Assembly: GCF_000427405.1 (NCBI RefSeq)
Contig: NZ_KE386491.1
Location: 3,207,001 to 3,271,000 of the forward strand
Direction of reading: 5' to 3'
Length of the DNA: 64,000 bases
Source of the DNA: Flectobacillus major DSM 103
Lineage (GTDB): Bacteria > Bacteroidota > Bacteroidia > Cytophagales > Spirosomataceae
In this document: positions 43,499 through 52,357 of the stretch, in pieces
How the letters are laid out: each line of letters opens with the position of its first letter
How positions within the stretch are numbered: position 1 is the first letter of the stretch
Program-made: the position numbers and the translations under genes
The notes under the pieces: model-generated
The model's database searches: none
The model's input: only the letters and a program-made list of their open reading frames with translations
Told to the model about the DNA's origin: nothing

Positions 43499-43921
43499 TT
43501 ATCCAAATGATATTTCATCGGATATTTCGTTGATATCGTCAGACTGATAAGGAAAATATTTTTTCAGAACATCGCCTGCTTTTTCTATGCCTGAGGCAAA
43601 CCCTGCGGCATATTCACTCATAATAAAGTGCGACTGCATGATGTTACGAGTAGATACCCAAAAGTCGGGAGGTACAACATCATTGATACCTTTATCGCCT
43701 AAAATAGCAAATTTTCTATCGGTATAAGCCAAATAGAAAAGTACACCGTTGCGTTGTTGGGTTTTATGTAATTCTAATTGAGCAAAAACGGCTTTGGCCC
43801 TTTCAAGTGCATCACCAGCACAAAATTGCTCGATATGCACTTTTATTTCGCCCGAAGTTTGCTTTTCGGCAGCCCTGATTGCATCAACAATAATAGATTG
43901 TTGTTCTTCTGAAAGTAACAT
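43499..43921 (-). CDS. TPM-domain protein, soluble short form
   Basis: A 140-residue protein consisting almost only of a TPM domain: EQQSIIVDAIRAAEKQTSGE, HIEQFCAGDALERAKAVF, GVLFYLAYTDRKFAILGDKG. ATG 43921 is preferred; the upstream open frame to 43984 runs through the inverted repeat and has no family similarity. It lies between lemA and the membrane TPM gene. Confidence 0.86.
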   Translation of the reverse strand: MLLSEEQQSIIVDAIRAAEKQTSGEIKVHIEQFCAGDALERAKAVFAQLELHKTQQRNGVLFYLAYTDRKFAILGDKGINDVVPPDFWVSTRNIMQSHFIMSEYAAGFASGIEKAGDVLKKYFPYQSDDINEISDEISFG

Positions 43922-43937
43922 AACTTGAATGATAAAA

Positions 43938-44002
43938 GAAAAGACAGCTAGATGTAGTGAAAATAATCGAGGAGACTTTCTCACTATAACTAGCTGTCTT
44001 TT
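43938..44002 (-). terminator. Intercistronic hairpin between lemA and the TPM genes (attenuator candidate)
   Basis: AAGACAGCTAG (43941-43951) is mirrored by CTAGCTGTCTT (43990-44000), and TAGTGA/TCACTA pair inside (43955-43960 with 43980-43985). On the minus strand the outer stem is followed by TTTCTTTT. It overlaps the lemA stop region, so it could end part of the lemA transcripts before the TPM genes. Confidence 0.6.
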
Positions 44003-44008
44003 ACTATT

Positions 44009-44596
44009 TTATTTAGAAAAATCTACCGATGGAGCTTTTTGTGCTGAAGCATCAGCTTCAAAATAACCCTTCTTCGAAAATCCAGAGAAGCTGGCAATCA
44101 AACTGTTTGGAAAAGTTACGATTTTGTTGTTGTATCCTTTCACAGTTCCATTAAAGCGGTCACGTTCTTCTTTGATTCTGTTTTCTGTACCTTCAAGTTG
44201 AGCTTGTAATTCAGAGAAATTTTCGGTTGCTCTTAATGTTGGATAGTTTTCGGCAACAGCCATCAAGCGCGACAATGCACCGCTCAATTGGCTTTGGGCT
44301 GCTTGAAACTTAGCCATATTTTCAGGAGTAAGGTCGCTTGCATCTAATTTGATTTGTGTAGCACTTGCACGAGCATTGATTACATCCGACAGTGTACTTT
44401 TTTCAAAATTGGCAACTCCTTGTACAGTTTTCACGAGGTTTGGAATCAGGTCTGCACGACGTTGGTAAGCTGTTTGTACATTCGCCCAAGAGGCTTCTAC
44501 ATCTTGCTCGCTAGTAGCCATTCCGTTTCTAACACCGATACCCCAGAAAATTAATAACGCTGCAACAACTAATGCAATGATTGTTCCTTTTGACAT
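44009..44596 (-). CDS. lemA: LemA-family protein
   Basis: A 195-residue protein with an N-terminal membrane helix (TIIALVVAALLIFWGIGV) and a helical bundle: ASWANVQTAYQRRADLIPNL, VKTVQGVANFEKSTL, AENYPTLRATENFSELQAQL, all typical of LemA. Topology places most of the protein outside the cytoplasm. The role is unknown, but it is regularly next to TPM proteins, as here. Confidence 0.92.
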   Translation of the reverse strand: MSKGTIIALVVAALLIFWGIGVRNGMATSEQDVEASWANVQTAYQRRADLIPNLVKTVQGVANFEKSTLSDVINARASATQIKLDASDLTPENMAKFQAAQSQLSGALSRLMAVAENYPTLRATENFSELQAQLEGTENRIKEERDRFNGTVKGYNNKIVTFPNSLIASFSGFSKKGYFEADASAQKAPSVDFSK

Positions 44597-44687
44597 AGTT
44601 TTGGTAAATTTAAGTTAACTAGGCAACTCAATATAATGGTTAAAGCATAAGAGCGGTTGCCTATCGCTCTGTATATGTGGTCTTTTG

Positions 44688-44715
44688 CAAAGCTACGTAT
44701 TATTTGACTCTTCAA
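44688..44715 (-). promoter_or_regulatory. Promoter of lemA
   Basis: Minus strand: TTG (44713-44715), 17 bases, TAGCTTTG (44688-44695). Spacing is at the short end of the accepted range. The start would be near 44682, 86 bases before lemA. Confidence 0.5.
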
Positions 44716-44834
44716 GGTAAACTATTACTAAAGCTTTGCCAAATGTAATACCGTTTTTGGGGGCTTCTATCAAATACTTGGTGAATAAGCTTTTTCCTAT
44801 TTGAATGGTTAGTTTTATCTGTGAGTTTGAAAAG

Positions 44835-46247
44835 CTATTTCTTTCGCCACTTATTGGCATCTACCAATGCCTTCGGAAAATCTACACCAATCTGTATCTG
44901 ATAGCTTTGTTGTTCTTTTGCCGACAATACCGATACCCAATGTACTTTTTCGCTAGGTATATTTTTTAGTGCTGGTAGCCAAAACTTAACATATTCGCCT
45001 TGTGGGTCGTAGCGTTCGGCTTGAATAGCAATATTAAAATACCGATTTTCGCGTGGGTCGTTGCCTACACCCGCTACATAGTTCCAGTTGCCCCAATTTG
45101 AGCAAACATCGTAGTCTAGCAATTGGCTCTCAAACCAGCTAGCTCCCCATGTCCAGTCTATTTGTAAATCTTTTACCAAGAAACTTGCTACATTTTGCCT
45201 CCCTCGGTTCGACATAAAGCCTGTGTCCAACAATTCTTTCATATTGGCATCTATGAGTGGAATACCCGTTTCGCCTTGTTGCCATAACTCAAATACTCGC
45301 TTATTTTGGTGCTGTCTGAGCTGGCGATGCTGTTTGATACCCAATGGCGAAAATAGCTTATTTCCGTATTTTAACGCAACAAACCTAAAATAGTCTCGCC
45401 AGATAAGTTCAAAAATCAACCAATAAGTAGATTCATTTTTGGTGCGTTCATATTCATACGCTATTATTTGTTGGTAAATGTACCTTGGCGAAATACAACC
45501 AAGGCCAAGCCAAACCGAAAATTTTGAAGAATAGTCTAACCCGAGCATCCCATTTCGGGTTTCTTTGTATACTTTTAGTAAATCTTTTTCCCAAAAATAA
45601 GCTTGTAATCGAGCCTTCCCAGCATCTTCGCCTCCTTGGTATAACGTATTTTGGGGCGGAGTCATTGCCAATAAATCCGATAAATTTGGCATATCACCTA
45701 TTTCTAAAAATGAAATAGTAGGCAATCTTATCGGAGTAGGAAAACACCCCCTAACAGTACTCATCTTTTCTACCTTGTGCCTAAACTGCGTAAAAACATC
45801 TGGAAGTTTGTCTATCTCAAAGGGCAGGTCGTCGATATGATAAAGCGTTGATGTCCAGAAAAATAACAACTTTTTATCTAAACTTTGTAATCTCTCTTCC
45901 AGAATTGTATCGATGGTAATTTCTTCAGAAGTAGCCTCCTCCGAGCAGTACACACTCGTTGCACTTAATGCTATAGCAAGCTGTGGAATAATTTCTTCGG
46001 GCTTACCGATTCGTATCAAAAGATTTGAGCCTATTTTTTGTAAATTATCACGCAAATTTTGAACAGATTCTATCAAAAACTGTATCCTAAATTTTCCTGT
46101 TTTTGAAAATCCTAAAGGAAGTTCTTCAAACTGACGTGGGTCAAATATATAGACTGGATATACTGGCTGTTGTTCTTGTGATGCCTTCCACAAGGGTTCG
46201 TGGTCGTGTACTCTTAGGTCGTTTCTGTACCAAACAATAATGCTCAT
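44835..46247 (-). CDS. Cryptochrome DASH / photolyase-family protein
   Basis: A 470-residue flavoprotein. The N-terminal alpha/beta domain (MSIIVWYRNDLRVHDHEPL) binds an antenna chromophore and the C-terminal helical domain binds FAD: TGIPLIDANMKELLDTGFMSNRGRQNVASF, then LLDYDVCSNWGNWNYVAGVGNDPRENRYFNI, which closely follows the DASH class (GNDPRE.RYF). DASH proteins repair cyclobutane dimers mainly in single-stranded DNA or act as blue-light sensors. The adjacent genes do not indicate which applies. Confidence 0.92.
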   Translation of the reverse strand: MSIIVWYRNDLRVHDHEPLWKASQEQQPVYPVYIFDPRQFEELPLGFSKTGKFRIQFLIESVQNLRDNLQKIGSNLLIRIGKPEEIIPQLAIALSATSVYCSEEATSEEITIDTILEERLQSLDKKLLFFWTSTLYHIDDLPFEIDKLPDVFTQFRHKVEKMSTVRGCFPTPIRLPTISFLEIGDMPNLSDLLAMTPPQNTLYQGGEDAGKARLQAYFWEKDLLKVYKETRNGMLGLDYSSKFSVWLGLGCISPRYIYQQIIAYEYERTKNESTYWLIFELIWRDYFRFVALKYGNKLFSPLGIKQHRQLRQHQNKRVFELWQQGETGIPLIDANMKELLDTGFMSNRGRQNVASFLVKDLQIDWTWGASWFESQLLDYDVCSNWGNWNYVAGVGNDPRENRYFNIAIQAERYDPQGEYVKFWLPALKNIPSEKVHWVSVLSAKEQQSYQIQIGVDFPKALVDANKWRKK

Positions 46248-46297
46248 TTTATGCTAGTTTTTTTAGGTATAACTAGCACCTGCCCACAAAGTTTGAG

Positions 46298-47056
46298 TTA
46301 TTGATTAAGATTCCAGTTGTAATCTAAATAGCTCGGCTTGGTATCCAGATTCATTTTGGTAATAGCATATTGATTGATATAACTCTGTAGGGGCATTTTT
46401 TGGGTAAAATCGCTACCATACCATAAAAATATACTCGACAAACTAGCCCTATTAGTAGTGATAACATTTTTTTTGGGGTCATTGATAAAACGATAGGCTT
46501 GGTCATTAAGCTGTTTGTCCAATAATTCGGCCGTATAGGCTTCATTGCGTAATTGAGGACAAGAAACTGCTGCACAAACTAGTGCAAAATGAATACGAGG
46601 CTCGTCAAATTTCTTTCTAATAATACCATGTTCTATATCGTTGAGGTCAAATTTCTTTCCCGAAATAGTAATAAATTTAATATCCCACGGCGAATTCACG
46701 AATGGAATATTGAGCTTCACTATATCTTTGATACTCTTTAAGGGATAATATCGCAACACGAGTTGAATCGTAAAAGCATTATAAGCATTGAGCCAATAAG
46801 CAAGCTGTTCGGTATGTGTCCATGTTTTTTCATTTGGAGCATTCTTCGATAACATTTCTACATACTTGCTTAGGCCGACAGTGTCTTTTGCCCAAGCCTT
46901 GTAGTTAACTTGTCCATACGTATTGACGTATTTTTTGAGTAACATATTCCAAGCCTCATGACTTACAGGCGAAGCTGAAGACGTTGGTGCATTGGTATTG
47001 AAACAACCCGAAATCAATACAAACAATGATATTAATAGAAAGTGCATAACTCGCAT
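46298..47056 (-). CDS. DUF547 lipoprotein
   Basis: A 252-residue lipoprotein (lipobox LISGC, Cys18). The DUF547 domain has the marker YWLNAYNAFTIQLVLRYYPL around residue 90 and the later IHFALVCAAVSCPQLRNEAY. The cysteine in this last motif, flanked by His and conserved aromatic residues, suggests a papain/transglutaminase-like fold, an inference for the whole family. It lies 18 bases after the ORF of the methyltransferase and is probably cotranscribed with it. Confidence 0.85.
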   Translation of the reverse strand: MRVMHFLLISLFVLISGCFNTNAPTSSASPVSHEAWNMLLKKYVNTYGQVNYKAWAKDTVGLSKYVEMLSKNAPNEKTWTHTEQLAYWLNAYNAFTIQLVLRYYPLKSIKDIVKLNIPFVNSPWDIKFITISGKKFDLNDIEHGIIRKKFDEPRIHFALVCAAVSCPQLRNEAYTAELLDKQLNDQAYRFINDPKKNVITTNRASLSSIFLWYGSDFTQKMPLQSYINQYAITKMNLDTKPSYLDYNWNLNQ

Positions 47057-47074
47057 TCGTTTTAGAATAAAAGA

Positions 47075-47785
47075 TTATTGACAATATAAAACAACTTCCC
47101 AACGAAAAGCCCACCGCCATCTGATAGAAAATTTTTGAAAACCCGCTTTACGAACTACCTTTTCAAGGTCATTTTTTCTAAATGCCCGCCAGACAGACAA
47201 TTTTGCATCGTTTTTTACCAAATATGACCTCAAAAATAGTTTTGTAATCCAAGCTATAGCATAATAAGCCAGCCAATGCCGGTGTATATCGTTGATAACC
47301 AAGGCGTATTTGGTTTGTGTTTTTAATTGTGAAAAAAGCTGAATCAGTTGTTCATCGGTAAAATGATGACAAAACAATGTCATGGTGACAATATCAAAAT
47401 GATGTTTTTGAAAAGATTCAGAAAAGATATTCTCGTGCAGATAAGAGATATTGTAAAAATCTTGGGTACGTTTTTGGGCAAAATCTATCATAAAATCGTT
47501 GGCATCAATCCCAATAAAATCGGCATTTACTTGCTTTTTTTTGAACCACCGAGCCATTACCTTGAGCATATCGCCACCACCACACCCAATATCACCTACT
47601 TGCAGAGGCTGCCGTATCGACACCGTATTCAGTACTTGACTTAGGCCACTCACCGTAACTTGGTTTCCGCCCAAATAAGTATTAATCAGAGCTAGCTCTT
47701 CCAGATTCTGACGTAAGGCATCATTTTCCAATGTAAAATCATCTATTAACTCTTTTTCATAGCTGCGGTAAGACAAATCAGGCAT
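47075..47785 (-). CDS. Class I SAM-dependent methyltransferase
   Basis: A 236-residue methyltransferase. I chose ATG 47785 (MPDLSYRSYEKELIDDFTLE). Motif I is VGDIGCGGGDMLKVMARWF near residue 75, the acidic strand end is FIGIDAND, and a post-motif DIVTMTLFCHHF follows. The late region with RWRWAFRWEVVLY is basic and aromatic. Similar proteins occur beside polyketide or DUF547 genes in this phylum; the substrate is unknown. Confidence 0.85.
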   Translation of the reverse strand: MPDLSYRSYEKELIDDFTLENDALRQNLEELALINTYLGGNQVTVSGLSQVLNTVSIRQPLQVGDIGCGGGDMLKVMARWFKKKQVNADFIGIDANDFMIDFAQKRTQDFYNISYLHENIFSESFQKHHFDIVTMTLFCHHFTDEQLIQLFSQLKTQTKYALVINDIHRHWLAYYAIAWITKLFLRSYLVKNDAKLSVWRAFRKNDLEKVVRKAGFQKFSIRWRWAFRWEVVLYCQ

Positions 47786-47896
47786 ATTGAGGTAGCTTGG
47801 GGTTTTGTAAAAATGATTTTGCTTGTTACCCTTTAACAACCTAACTTGTTGGAGGAAAGTTTACAACAACCTTAATAGTTATTCAAATATATCCAC

Positions 47897-48685
47897 ATGA
47901 ATTTAGATTTAACGCATAAAAATGCCATTGTTTGTGGCAGTACACAAGGACTAGGCAAGGCTTCGGCTGTAGAATTGGCTCTATTAGGAGCTAACATAAC
48001 ATTGGTAGCTCGTAACGAAACATCTTTGCAAAATACGCTTTTGGATTTGGATACCAGCAAAGGCCAACAACACCAATATTTTGTAGCAGATTTTGCAAAA
48101 CCCGACGAGCTAAAAGCAGCAGTAGAAGCTTATTTGGCACAAAACCCTACAGTTCATATTCTTGTTAATAATACAGGGGGGCCTGCTGGAGGTGCTATTT
48201 TAGATGCCAAACTGGAAGAGTTTACTCAGGCATTTTCTAATCATTTATTGTGTAATCATATTTTGGTTCAGGCTTGTGTACCTAGTATGAAAGCCAATGG
48301 TTTTGGTAGAATTATCAATATTATTTCAACATCTGTCAAACAGCCTATCAATGGGCTTGGGGTATCTAATACAACACGTGGAGCGGTAGCGTCGTGGGCC
48401 AAAACATTAGCCAATGAGGTGGGAGCATTTGGTATTACAGTCAACAATGTATTGCCTGGTTATACCAAAACAGCCCGTTTAGATTTTGTGGTAAAGGCTA
48501 GGGCAAAAATGGCAGAAACAAGCACCGAACAAATGGAAAAAATATTCCAATCCGATATTCCAGCGGGGCGTTTTGGCGAAGCTGAAGAATTTGGAGCTGC
48601 CGTGGCGTTTTTGTGTTCACCTGCGGCGGCTTATATCAATGGGGTTAATTTACCCGTGGATGGTGGCAGATTATCTTGTTTATAA
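47897..48685 (+). CDS. SDR-family protein lacking the canonical Tyr/Lys
   Basis: A 262-residue short-chain dehydrogenase-like protein. The NAD(P) motif GSTQGLG (residues 14-20) and NNTGG (91-95) are intact, and Ser144 is at the expected place. The usual YxxxK is replaced by Ser157 and Arg161 (GVSNTTRGAVASWAKTLANE). The remaining C-terminal signature FGITVNNVLPGYTKTARLDF is normal. This variant recurs in a subfamily annotated as 3-oxoacyl-ACP reductases, but catalysis is doubtful or different. It diverges from the methyltransferase gene. Confidence 0.85.
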   Translation: MNLDLTHKNAIVCGSTQGLGKASAVELALLGANITLVARNETSLQNTLLDLDTSKGQQHQYFVADFAKPDELKAAVEAYLAQNPTVHILVNNTGGPAGGAILDAKLEEFTQAFSNHLLCNHILVQACVPSMKANGFGRIINIISTSVKQPINGLGVSNTTRGAVASWAKTLANEVGAFGITVNNVLPGYTKTARLDFVVKARAKMAETSTEQMEKIFQSDIPAGRFGEAEEFGAAVAFLCSPAAAYINGVNLPVDGGRLSCL

Positions 48686-48716
48686 ACTACTGATGGCTTT
48701 TGCCAGTTTATTCTTT

Positions 48717-48754
48717 GTTCTCTTAGCCCCCCCCCTTTTACCTGCTAAGAGAAC
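48717..48754. terminator. Hairpin with a nine-C loop between convergent genes
   Basis: GTTCTCTTAGC (48717-48727) and GCTAAGAGAAC (48744-48754) form a perfect 11 bp stem. The loop starts with a run of C (nine in a row, 48727-48735). It lies between the convergent SDR and NUDIX genes; no strong T tract follows, so termination efficiency is uncertain. Confidence 0.55.
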
Positions 48755-48780
48755 AACTACCTAGCAATCAGTTTTACATC

Positions 48781-49218
48781 CTAGTGCCATTTTTGATTAA
48801 TCTGTCCAATGTATTGTCCTGCCTGTTGTTGAGCTATTATTTTTTGCAAAGTTGCACCTACGTTTGGATACATTTCCACAGTATCTAGCTGATCTACCGA
48901 TAGCCATTCTATTGCCAAGGCACTTGTTTCGGCAGGATTTAATACAGGAATACCCTTCATGATATGAGCAGCAAATACACAATGCAATACATCTGTTTTT
49001 TGTTGAGGCAAAATCACTTCTCCCGATAGAAGCATTGGCCCTAGTTCTATGGTTATGCCTAGTTCTTCGATCAGTTCTCGCTTGAGGGTCTGGCTGAGGG
49101 TTTCGCCAGGGTCAACATTCCCTCCAGGAAGATTAAATACCCTTTCACCACCATATTCATAACGCATCAATAACACTTGATTATTTTCAATAATTGCAAC
49201 GCTTGGCCGTACTTTCAT
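48781..49218 (-). CDS. NUDIX hydrolase
   Basis: A 145-residue single-domain pyrophosphohydrolase. The Nudix box is complete: GGNVDPGETLSQTLKRELIEELGI (GX5EX7REUXEEXG) near residue 31. It begins MKVRPSVAIIENNQVLLMRY. The substrate (nucleotide, sugar nucleotide or other diphosphate) cannot be told from the box. It is alone on its strand. Confidence 0.9.
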   Translation of the reverse strand: MKVRPSVAIIENNQVLLMRYEYGGERVFNLPGGNVDPGETLSQTLKRELIEELGITIELGPMLLSGEVILPQQKTDVLHCVFAAHIMKGIPVLNPAETSALAIEWLSVDQLDTVEMYPNVGATLQKIIAQQQAGQYIGQINQKWH

Positions 49219-49407
49219 AAGGTTCTAATAATTAGTTTGATAGCTTTTAGAAAAGAGATTGTAAGGAATTTTTTTCCACCAAAATGCTAAAAATAAAAGA
49301 TTTTGGTAGGGGGAAAATAACATTGAATTGTCATTATCCCAACAAAGACCTAAAAAACTTCTCAATCAATCAAGCATTTTTATACGACATAACCTCTTTC
49401 AACTATT

Positions 49408-50127
49408 ATGAATACTTTCCTAAAAACTATTGTTTCTAGCATTTTTCTAGGAATTCTGCTACTCTTTTCTAGCTGTTCTATCCATATCGACGAAGTAAAC
49501 CCAAGTGGTTATGAAGTAGAACGAGATATTTTGGTACGTAATTTTGAAAGTATCAATATGGGTAATGCTTTTAAAGTACGTATTCGTGCTGGAAATGGCT
49601 TTAGTGTTATTGCTCGTGGCGATGAACGTGATTTAGACGAACTTGATGTTTATGTTCGGAATGGTACACTTTACGCCAAATATAACAATTACCGCAGCCG
49701 CCGATATTTGGTTACGTTCGATATCGTAATGCCCGACTTACGCTATGTCGACTTTTCGGGAGCAAGCACTTCCCAAATTACAGGCTTTGATCTACGCAAC
49801 CTCGACATTAACCTTTCGGGGGCATCCAAATGTGATATAGATGCCGACGCACAGTTTTTTAATTTTGATTTATCAGGAGCATCTACCCTTAATATGATTG
49901 GGGATTCGCAAAAAATATCGGGAGAAATATCGGGTGCGTCAACCTTCAATGCTTTCCCATTCAGAAGCGAGGAAATGCTATTGTATATCTCTGGAGCAAG
50001 CAAAGCCCGTGTTATGGTTTCTAAATTCTTGAAAGTAGAGGCTTCGGGGGCAAGTGGTGTCTATTTTAGAGGCAATCCTGTAATCGAAAAACGCATATCG
50101 GGTGGTAGCTTCGTTGAGCGTGATTAA
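49408..50127 (+). CDS. Head-GIN domain (DUF2807) lipoprotein
   Basis: A 239-residue lipoprotein (lipobox FSSC, Cys23) with a beta-helical DUF2807 domain. Six turns each contain SGAS (for example VDFSGASTSQITGFD, LSGASKCDIDADA, ISGASTFNAF), spaced about 18-22 residues. The N-terminal marker is RNFESINMGNAFKVRIRAGN. It is probably exposed in the periplasm or at the surface. Function unknown. Confidence 0.85.
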   Translation: MNTFLKTIVSSIFLGILLLFSSCSIHIDEVNPSGYEVERDILVRNFESINMGNAFKVRIRAGNGFSVIARGDERDLDELDVYVRNGTLYAKYNNYRSRRYLVTFDIVMPDLRYVDFSGASTSQITGFDLRNLDINLSGASKCDIDADAQFFNFDLSGASTLNMIGDSQKISGEISGASTFNAFPFRSEEMLLYISGASKARVMVSKFLKVEASGASGVYFRGNPVIEKRISGGSFVERD

Positions 50128-50226
50128 ATAGTACCCGTAAACCCAATACAAGACATTTGCCCTCATTTTATAGGGCTTTACAACTTTATAATTCCTTCAT
50201 TTGACAGTATAAATTTGTGACGATTG

Positions 50227-50259
50227 AAAAGAGGTGAGATTTTCTTGCCTCTTTTTTTG
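50227..50259 (+). terminator. Intrinsic terminator after the head-GIN gene
   Basis: AAAAGAGGTGAG (50227-50238) pairs with CTTGCCTCTTTT (50244-50255), two wobble pairs, followed by more T. A smaller GCCCT/AGGGC hairpin lies upstream near 50159-50176. Confidence 0.7.
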
Positions 50260-50327
50260 TATCAATCAATTGCTCGTCCTGATGAAATTATAGAAATTTG
50301 ACCTCATTTTTACCATTTTCCCATACA

Positions 50328-51425
50328 ATGACTACGATAAAAGAGATAACTCAATATATGGAGCAGCTAGCTCCTTTGTCTTTACAAGAAAACTACGACA
50401 ATGCCGGCCTAATAGTAGGTAATCCTCATGAGCCTGTTAAAGGTATTTTGTGTACATTAGACTGCACCGAGGCAGTTGTAGCCGAAGCAGAAGCACAAGG
50501 CTGTAACTTGATTATTGCTCATCACCCTATTGTATTTAAGGGTTTGAAAAAGCTTAACGGAAAAAACTATGTAGAACGTGTGGTGATTGAGGCTATCAAA
50601 AACGATATTGCTATTTATGCTTCACATACCAACCTCGACCACGTTCGGGGCGGAGTCAATGACAAAATTGCGGCAATGCTAGGCTTAGAAAAGGTTAAAA
50701 TCCTTTCCCCTAAAAAAAATATATTGAAAAAATTAGTCACTTTCGTGCCTATTGAACACGCCCAAGCTGTACTTATGGCCTTACATGAAGCTGGAGCAGG
50801 ACAAATTGGCGACTACAAAAATTGTAGTTTTCGTACAGAAGGTATCGGTACATTCCGCCCAACAGCCCAAGCCAACCCTTTTATTGGAACACTTAACCAA
50901 GACGAAGAAGTACGAGAATTTCGGATAGAAGTAATTTTACAAGATTATCAAGAGCCTCAGATTTTGGCGGCCCTAAAAAAAGCTCATCCTTATGAAGAGG
51001 TTGCTTATTATTTGTCTATCTTAGAGAATGAAATAGCACAAGTTGGGGCAGGTGCAATTGGTAGATTAGGTGAAGAAATGGATGAAATCGCCTTTTTGAA
51101 TTATCTCAAAGAAGCAATGTCTCTCCAAATAATTCGTCATACCCCCCTTTTAGGAAAAAAAATTAAAACAATTGCTGTTTGTGGTGGTGCAGGAAGTTTT
51201 CTTTTACAAGATGCTATTAGGCAAGGTGCAGACGTTTTTGTGACAGCCGATTACAAATATCATGAGTTTTTTGATGCCGAAAATAAGATTATTATCTGCG
51301 ACATTGGACATTATGAGTCAGAAGTTTACACAAAGGAATTAATTATTAGTTATTTATCTGAAAAATTTAGTAATTTTGCGATTCTCAAAAGTCAGGTAAA
51401 TACTAATCCTGTATCCTATTTTTGA
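50328..51425 (+). CDS. Nif3-like dinuclear metal-centre protein
   Basis: A 365-residue member of the NIF3/GTP cyclohydrolase I type 2-like family (formerly YqfO/YbgI). ATG 50328 (MTTIKEITQYMEQLAPLSLQ) is preferred to TTG 50298. Metal-site motifs are IIAHHPIVFKGLKKL, ASHTNLDHVRGGVNDK and, near the C-terminus, ADYKYHEFF with GHYESE. The central insert of about 100 residues (PII-like) occurs in the long form. Its reaction is not established. The zinc-ribbon gene follows by 81 bases; the same pair is adjacent in many Bacteroidota. Confidence 0.92.
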   Translation: MTTIKEITQYMEQLAPLSLQENYDNAGLIVGNPHEPVKGILCTLDCTEAVVAEAEAQGCNLIIAHHPIVFKGLKKLNGKNYVERVVIEAIKNDIAIYASHTNLDHVRGGVNDKIAAMLGLEKVKILSPKKNILKKLVTFVPIEHAQAVLMALHEAGAGQIGDYKNCSFRTEGIGTFRPTAQANPFIGTLNQDEEVREFRIEVILQDYQEPQILAALKKAHPYEEVAYYLSILENEIAQVGAGAIGRLGEEMDEIAFLNYLKEAMSLQIIRHTPLLGKKIKTIAVCGGAGSFLLQDAIRQGADVFVTADYKYHEFFDAENKIIICDIGHYESEVYTKELIISYLSEKFSNFAILKSQVNTNPVSYF

Positions 51426-51467
51426 ACTGACGTTAGGAGTCGAGAGTTATATCAATATATACTTAAC

Positions 51468-51506
51468 AAATAACGTTTAACGCATAACGAATAACGTATA
51501 ACGAAA
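51468..51506 (+). repeat. Degenerate TAACG repeat before the zinc-ribbon gene
   Basis: Five successive units of the kind ATAACGTTTA/ACGCATAACGAATAACG end directly at the ATG at 51507. It resembles the units in the ribosomal spacers at 7614-7671. A partly complementary segment (GACGTTAGGAGTCGAGAGTTAT) lies at 51429-51450. Confidence 0.5.
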
Positions 51507-52265
51507 ATGGCAGTAGTAGCAACCGAATCAACCATTGCTCAGAAATTAGAAGGACTTCTGAAACTTCAAACCATAGATTCATCCTTAGACACAATCAAAA
51601 AGATGCGTGGCGATTTGCCAGAGGAGGTTCGTGATTTGGAAGACGAAATCATAGGAATTGAAACTCGTATTGGCAAGTTCAACCGCGAGATTGCTTCTTT
51701 GGAAGAGGAAATTACCAAAAACCGAAATGCTAAGAAAGAGGCTGAAAAGCTTGTAAACAAATACAAAGAGCAGCAAATGAACGTGCGTAACAACCGTGAG
51801 TACGATGCTATCTCTAAAGAAATTGAATTACAACAGCTTGAAATGGAATTGGCAGACAAGCGTATGCGTGAATTCGAATTCAAGATTTTGAACAAGCGTG
51901 ACGAAGTTTCGGAAACAGAAACTCGTTTGTTCCACCGCCAAAAAGACCTTGAAGCAAAACGTAAAGAATTGGACGTATTAATTGCTGAAAGCGAAGACGA
52001 CGAACAAAAGTTGCTGAAAGAGCGTGAAAAAGCCGTGAAATTTGTAGAGGAACGTTTGTTGCGTCCTTACGACAAATTGAGAGGTAACTATGCCAATGGT
52101 TTGGCCGTTGTTTTGGTAAAACGTGGTGCTTGTGGTGGTTGTTTTAATGTTGTGCCTCCTCAACGTCAGGCCGATATTAAAGACCACAAAAGAATCATCG
52201 TTTGCGAACACTGTGGCCGTGTATTGGCTGGTGTTGAAGACGTTATTACAGCTTCAAAACGCTAA
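51507..52265 (+). CDS. Coiled-coil protein with C4-type zinc ribbon
   Basis: A 252-residue protein: residues about 30-190 form a long antiparallel coiled coil (charged heptads such as FNREIASLEEEITKNRNAKK), and residues about 205-240 hold the C4 zinc ribbon RGACGGCFNVVPPQRQ...VCEHCGRVLAG. The CxxGC-like knuckles are intact. Family members bind nucleic acid or act as secretion/flagellar chaperone-like factors in some bacteria; the role here is unknown. Confidence 0.9.
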   Translation: MAVVATESTIAQKLEGLLKLQTIDSSLDTIKKMRGDLPEEVRDLEDEIIGIETRIGKFNREIASLEEEITKNRNAKKEAEKLVNKYKEQQMNVRNNREYDAISKEIELQQLEMELADKRMREFEFKILNKRDEVSETETRLFHRQKDLEAKRKELDVLIAESEDDEQKLLKEREKAVKFVEERLLRPYDKLRGNYANGLAVVLVKRGACGGCFNVVPPQRQADIKDHKRIIVCEHCGRVLAGVEDVITASKR

Positions 52266-52284
52266 TTCTTCTGAATGAAATTAT

Positions 52285-52320
52285 AAAAGCCCATGACTTT
52301 CTTGAAGTTATGGGCTTTTT
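52285..52320 (+). terminator. Intrinsic terminator after the zinc-ribbon gene
   Basis: AAAAGCCCATGACTT (52285-52299) pairs with AAGTTATGGGCTTTT (52305-52319), one wobble, followed by T. It covers the upstream part of the next open frame, which supports the later start for that gene. Confidence 0.85.
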
Positions 52321-52357
52321 GATTGGTATCTCTACTTACTTTATGCTATCTCAGTCT

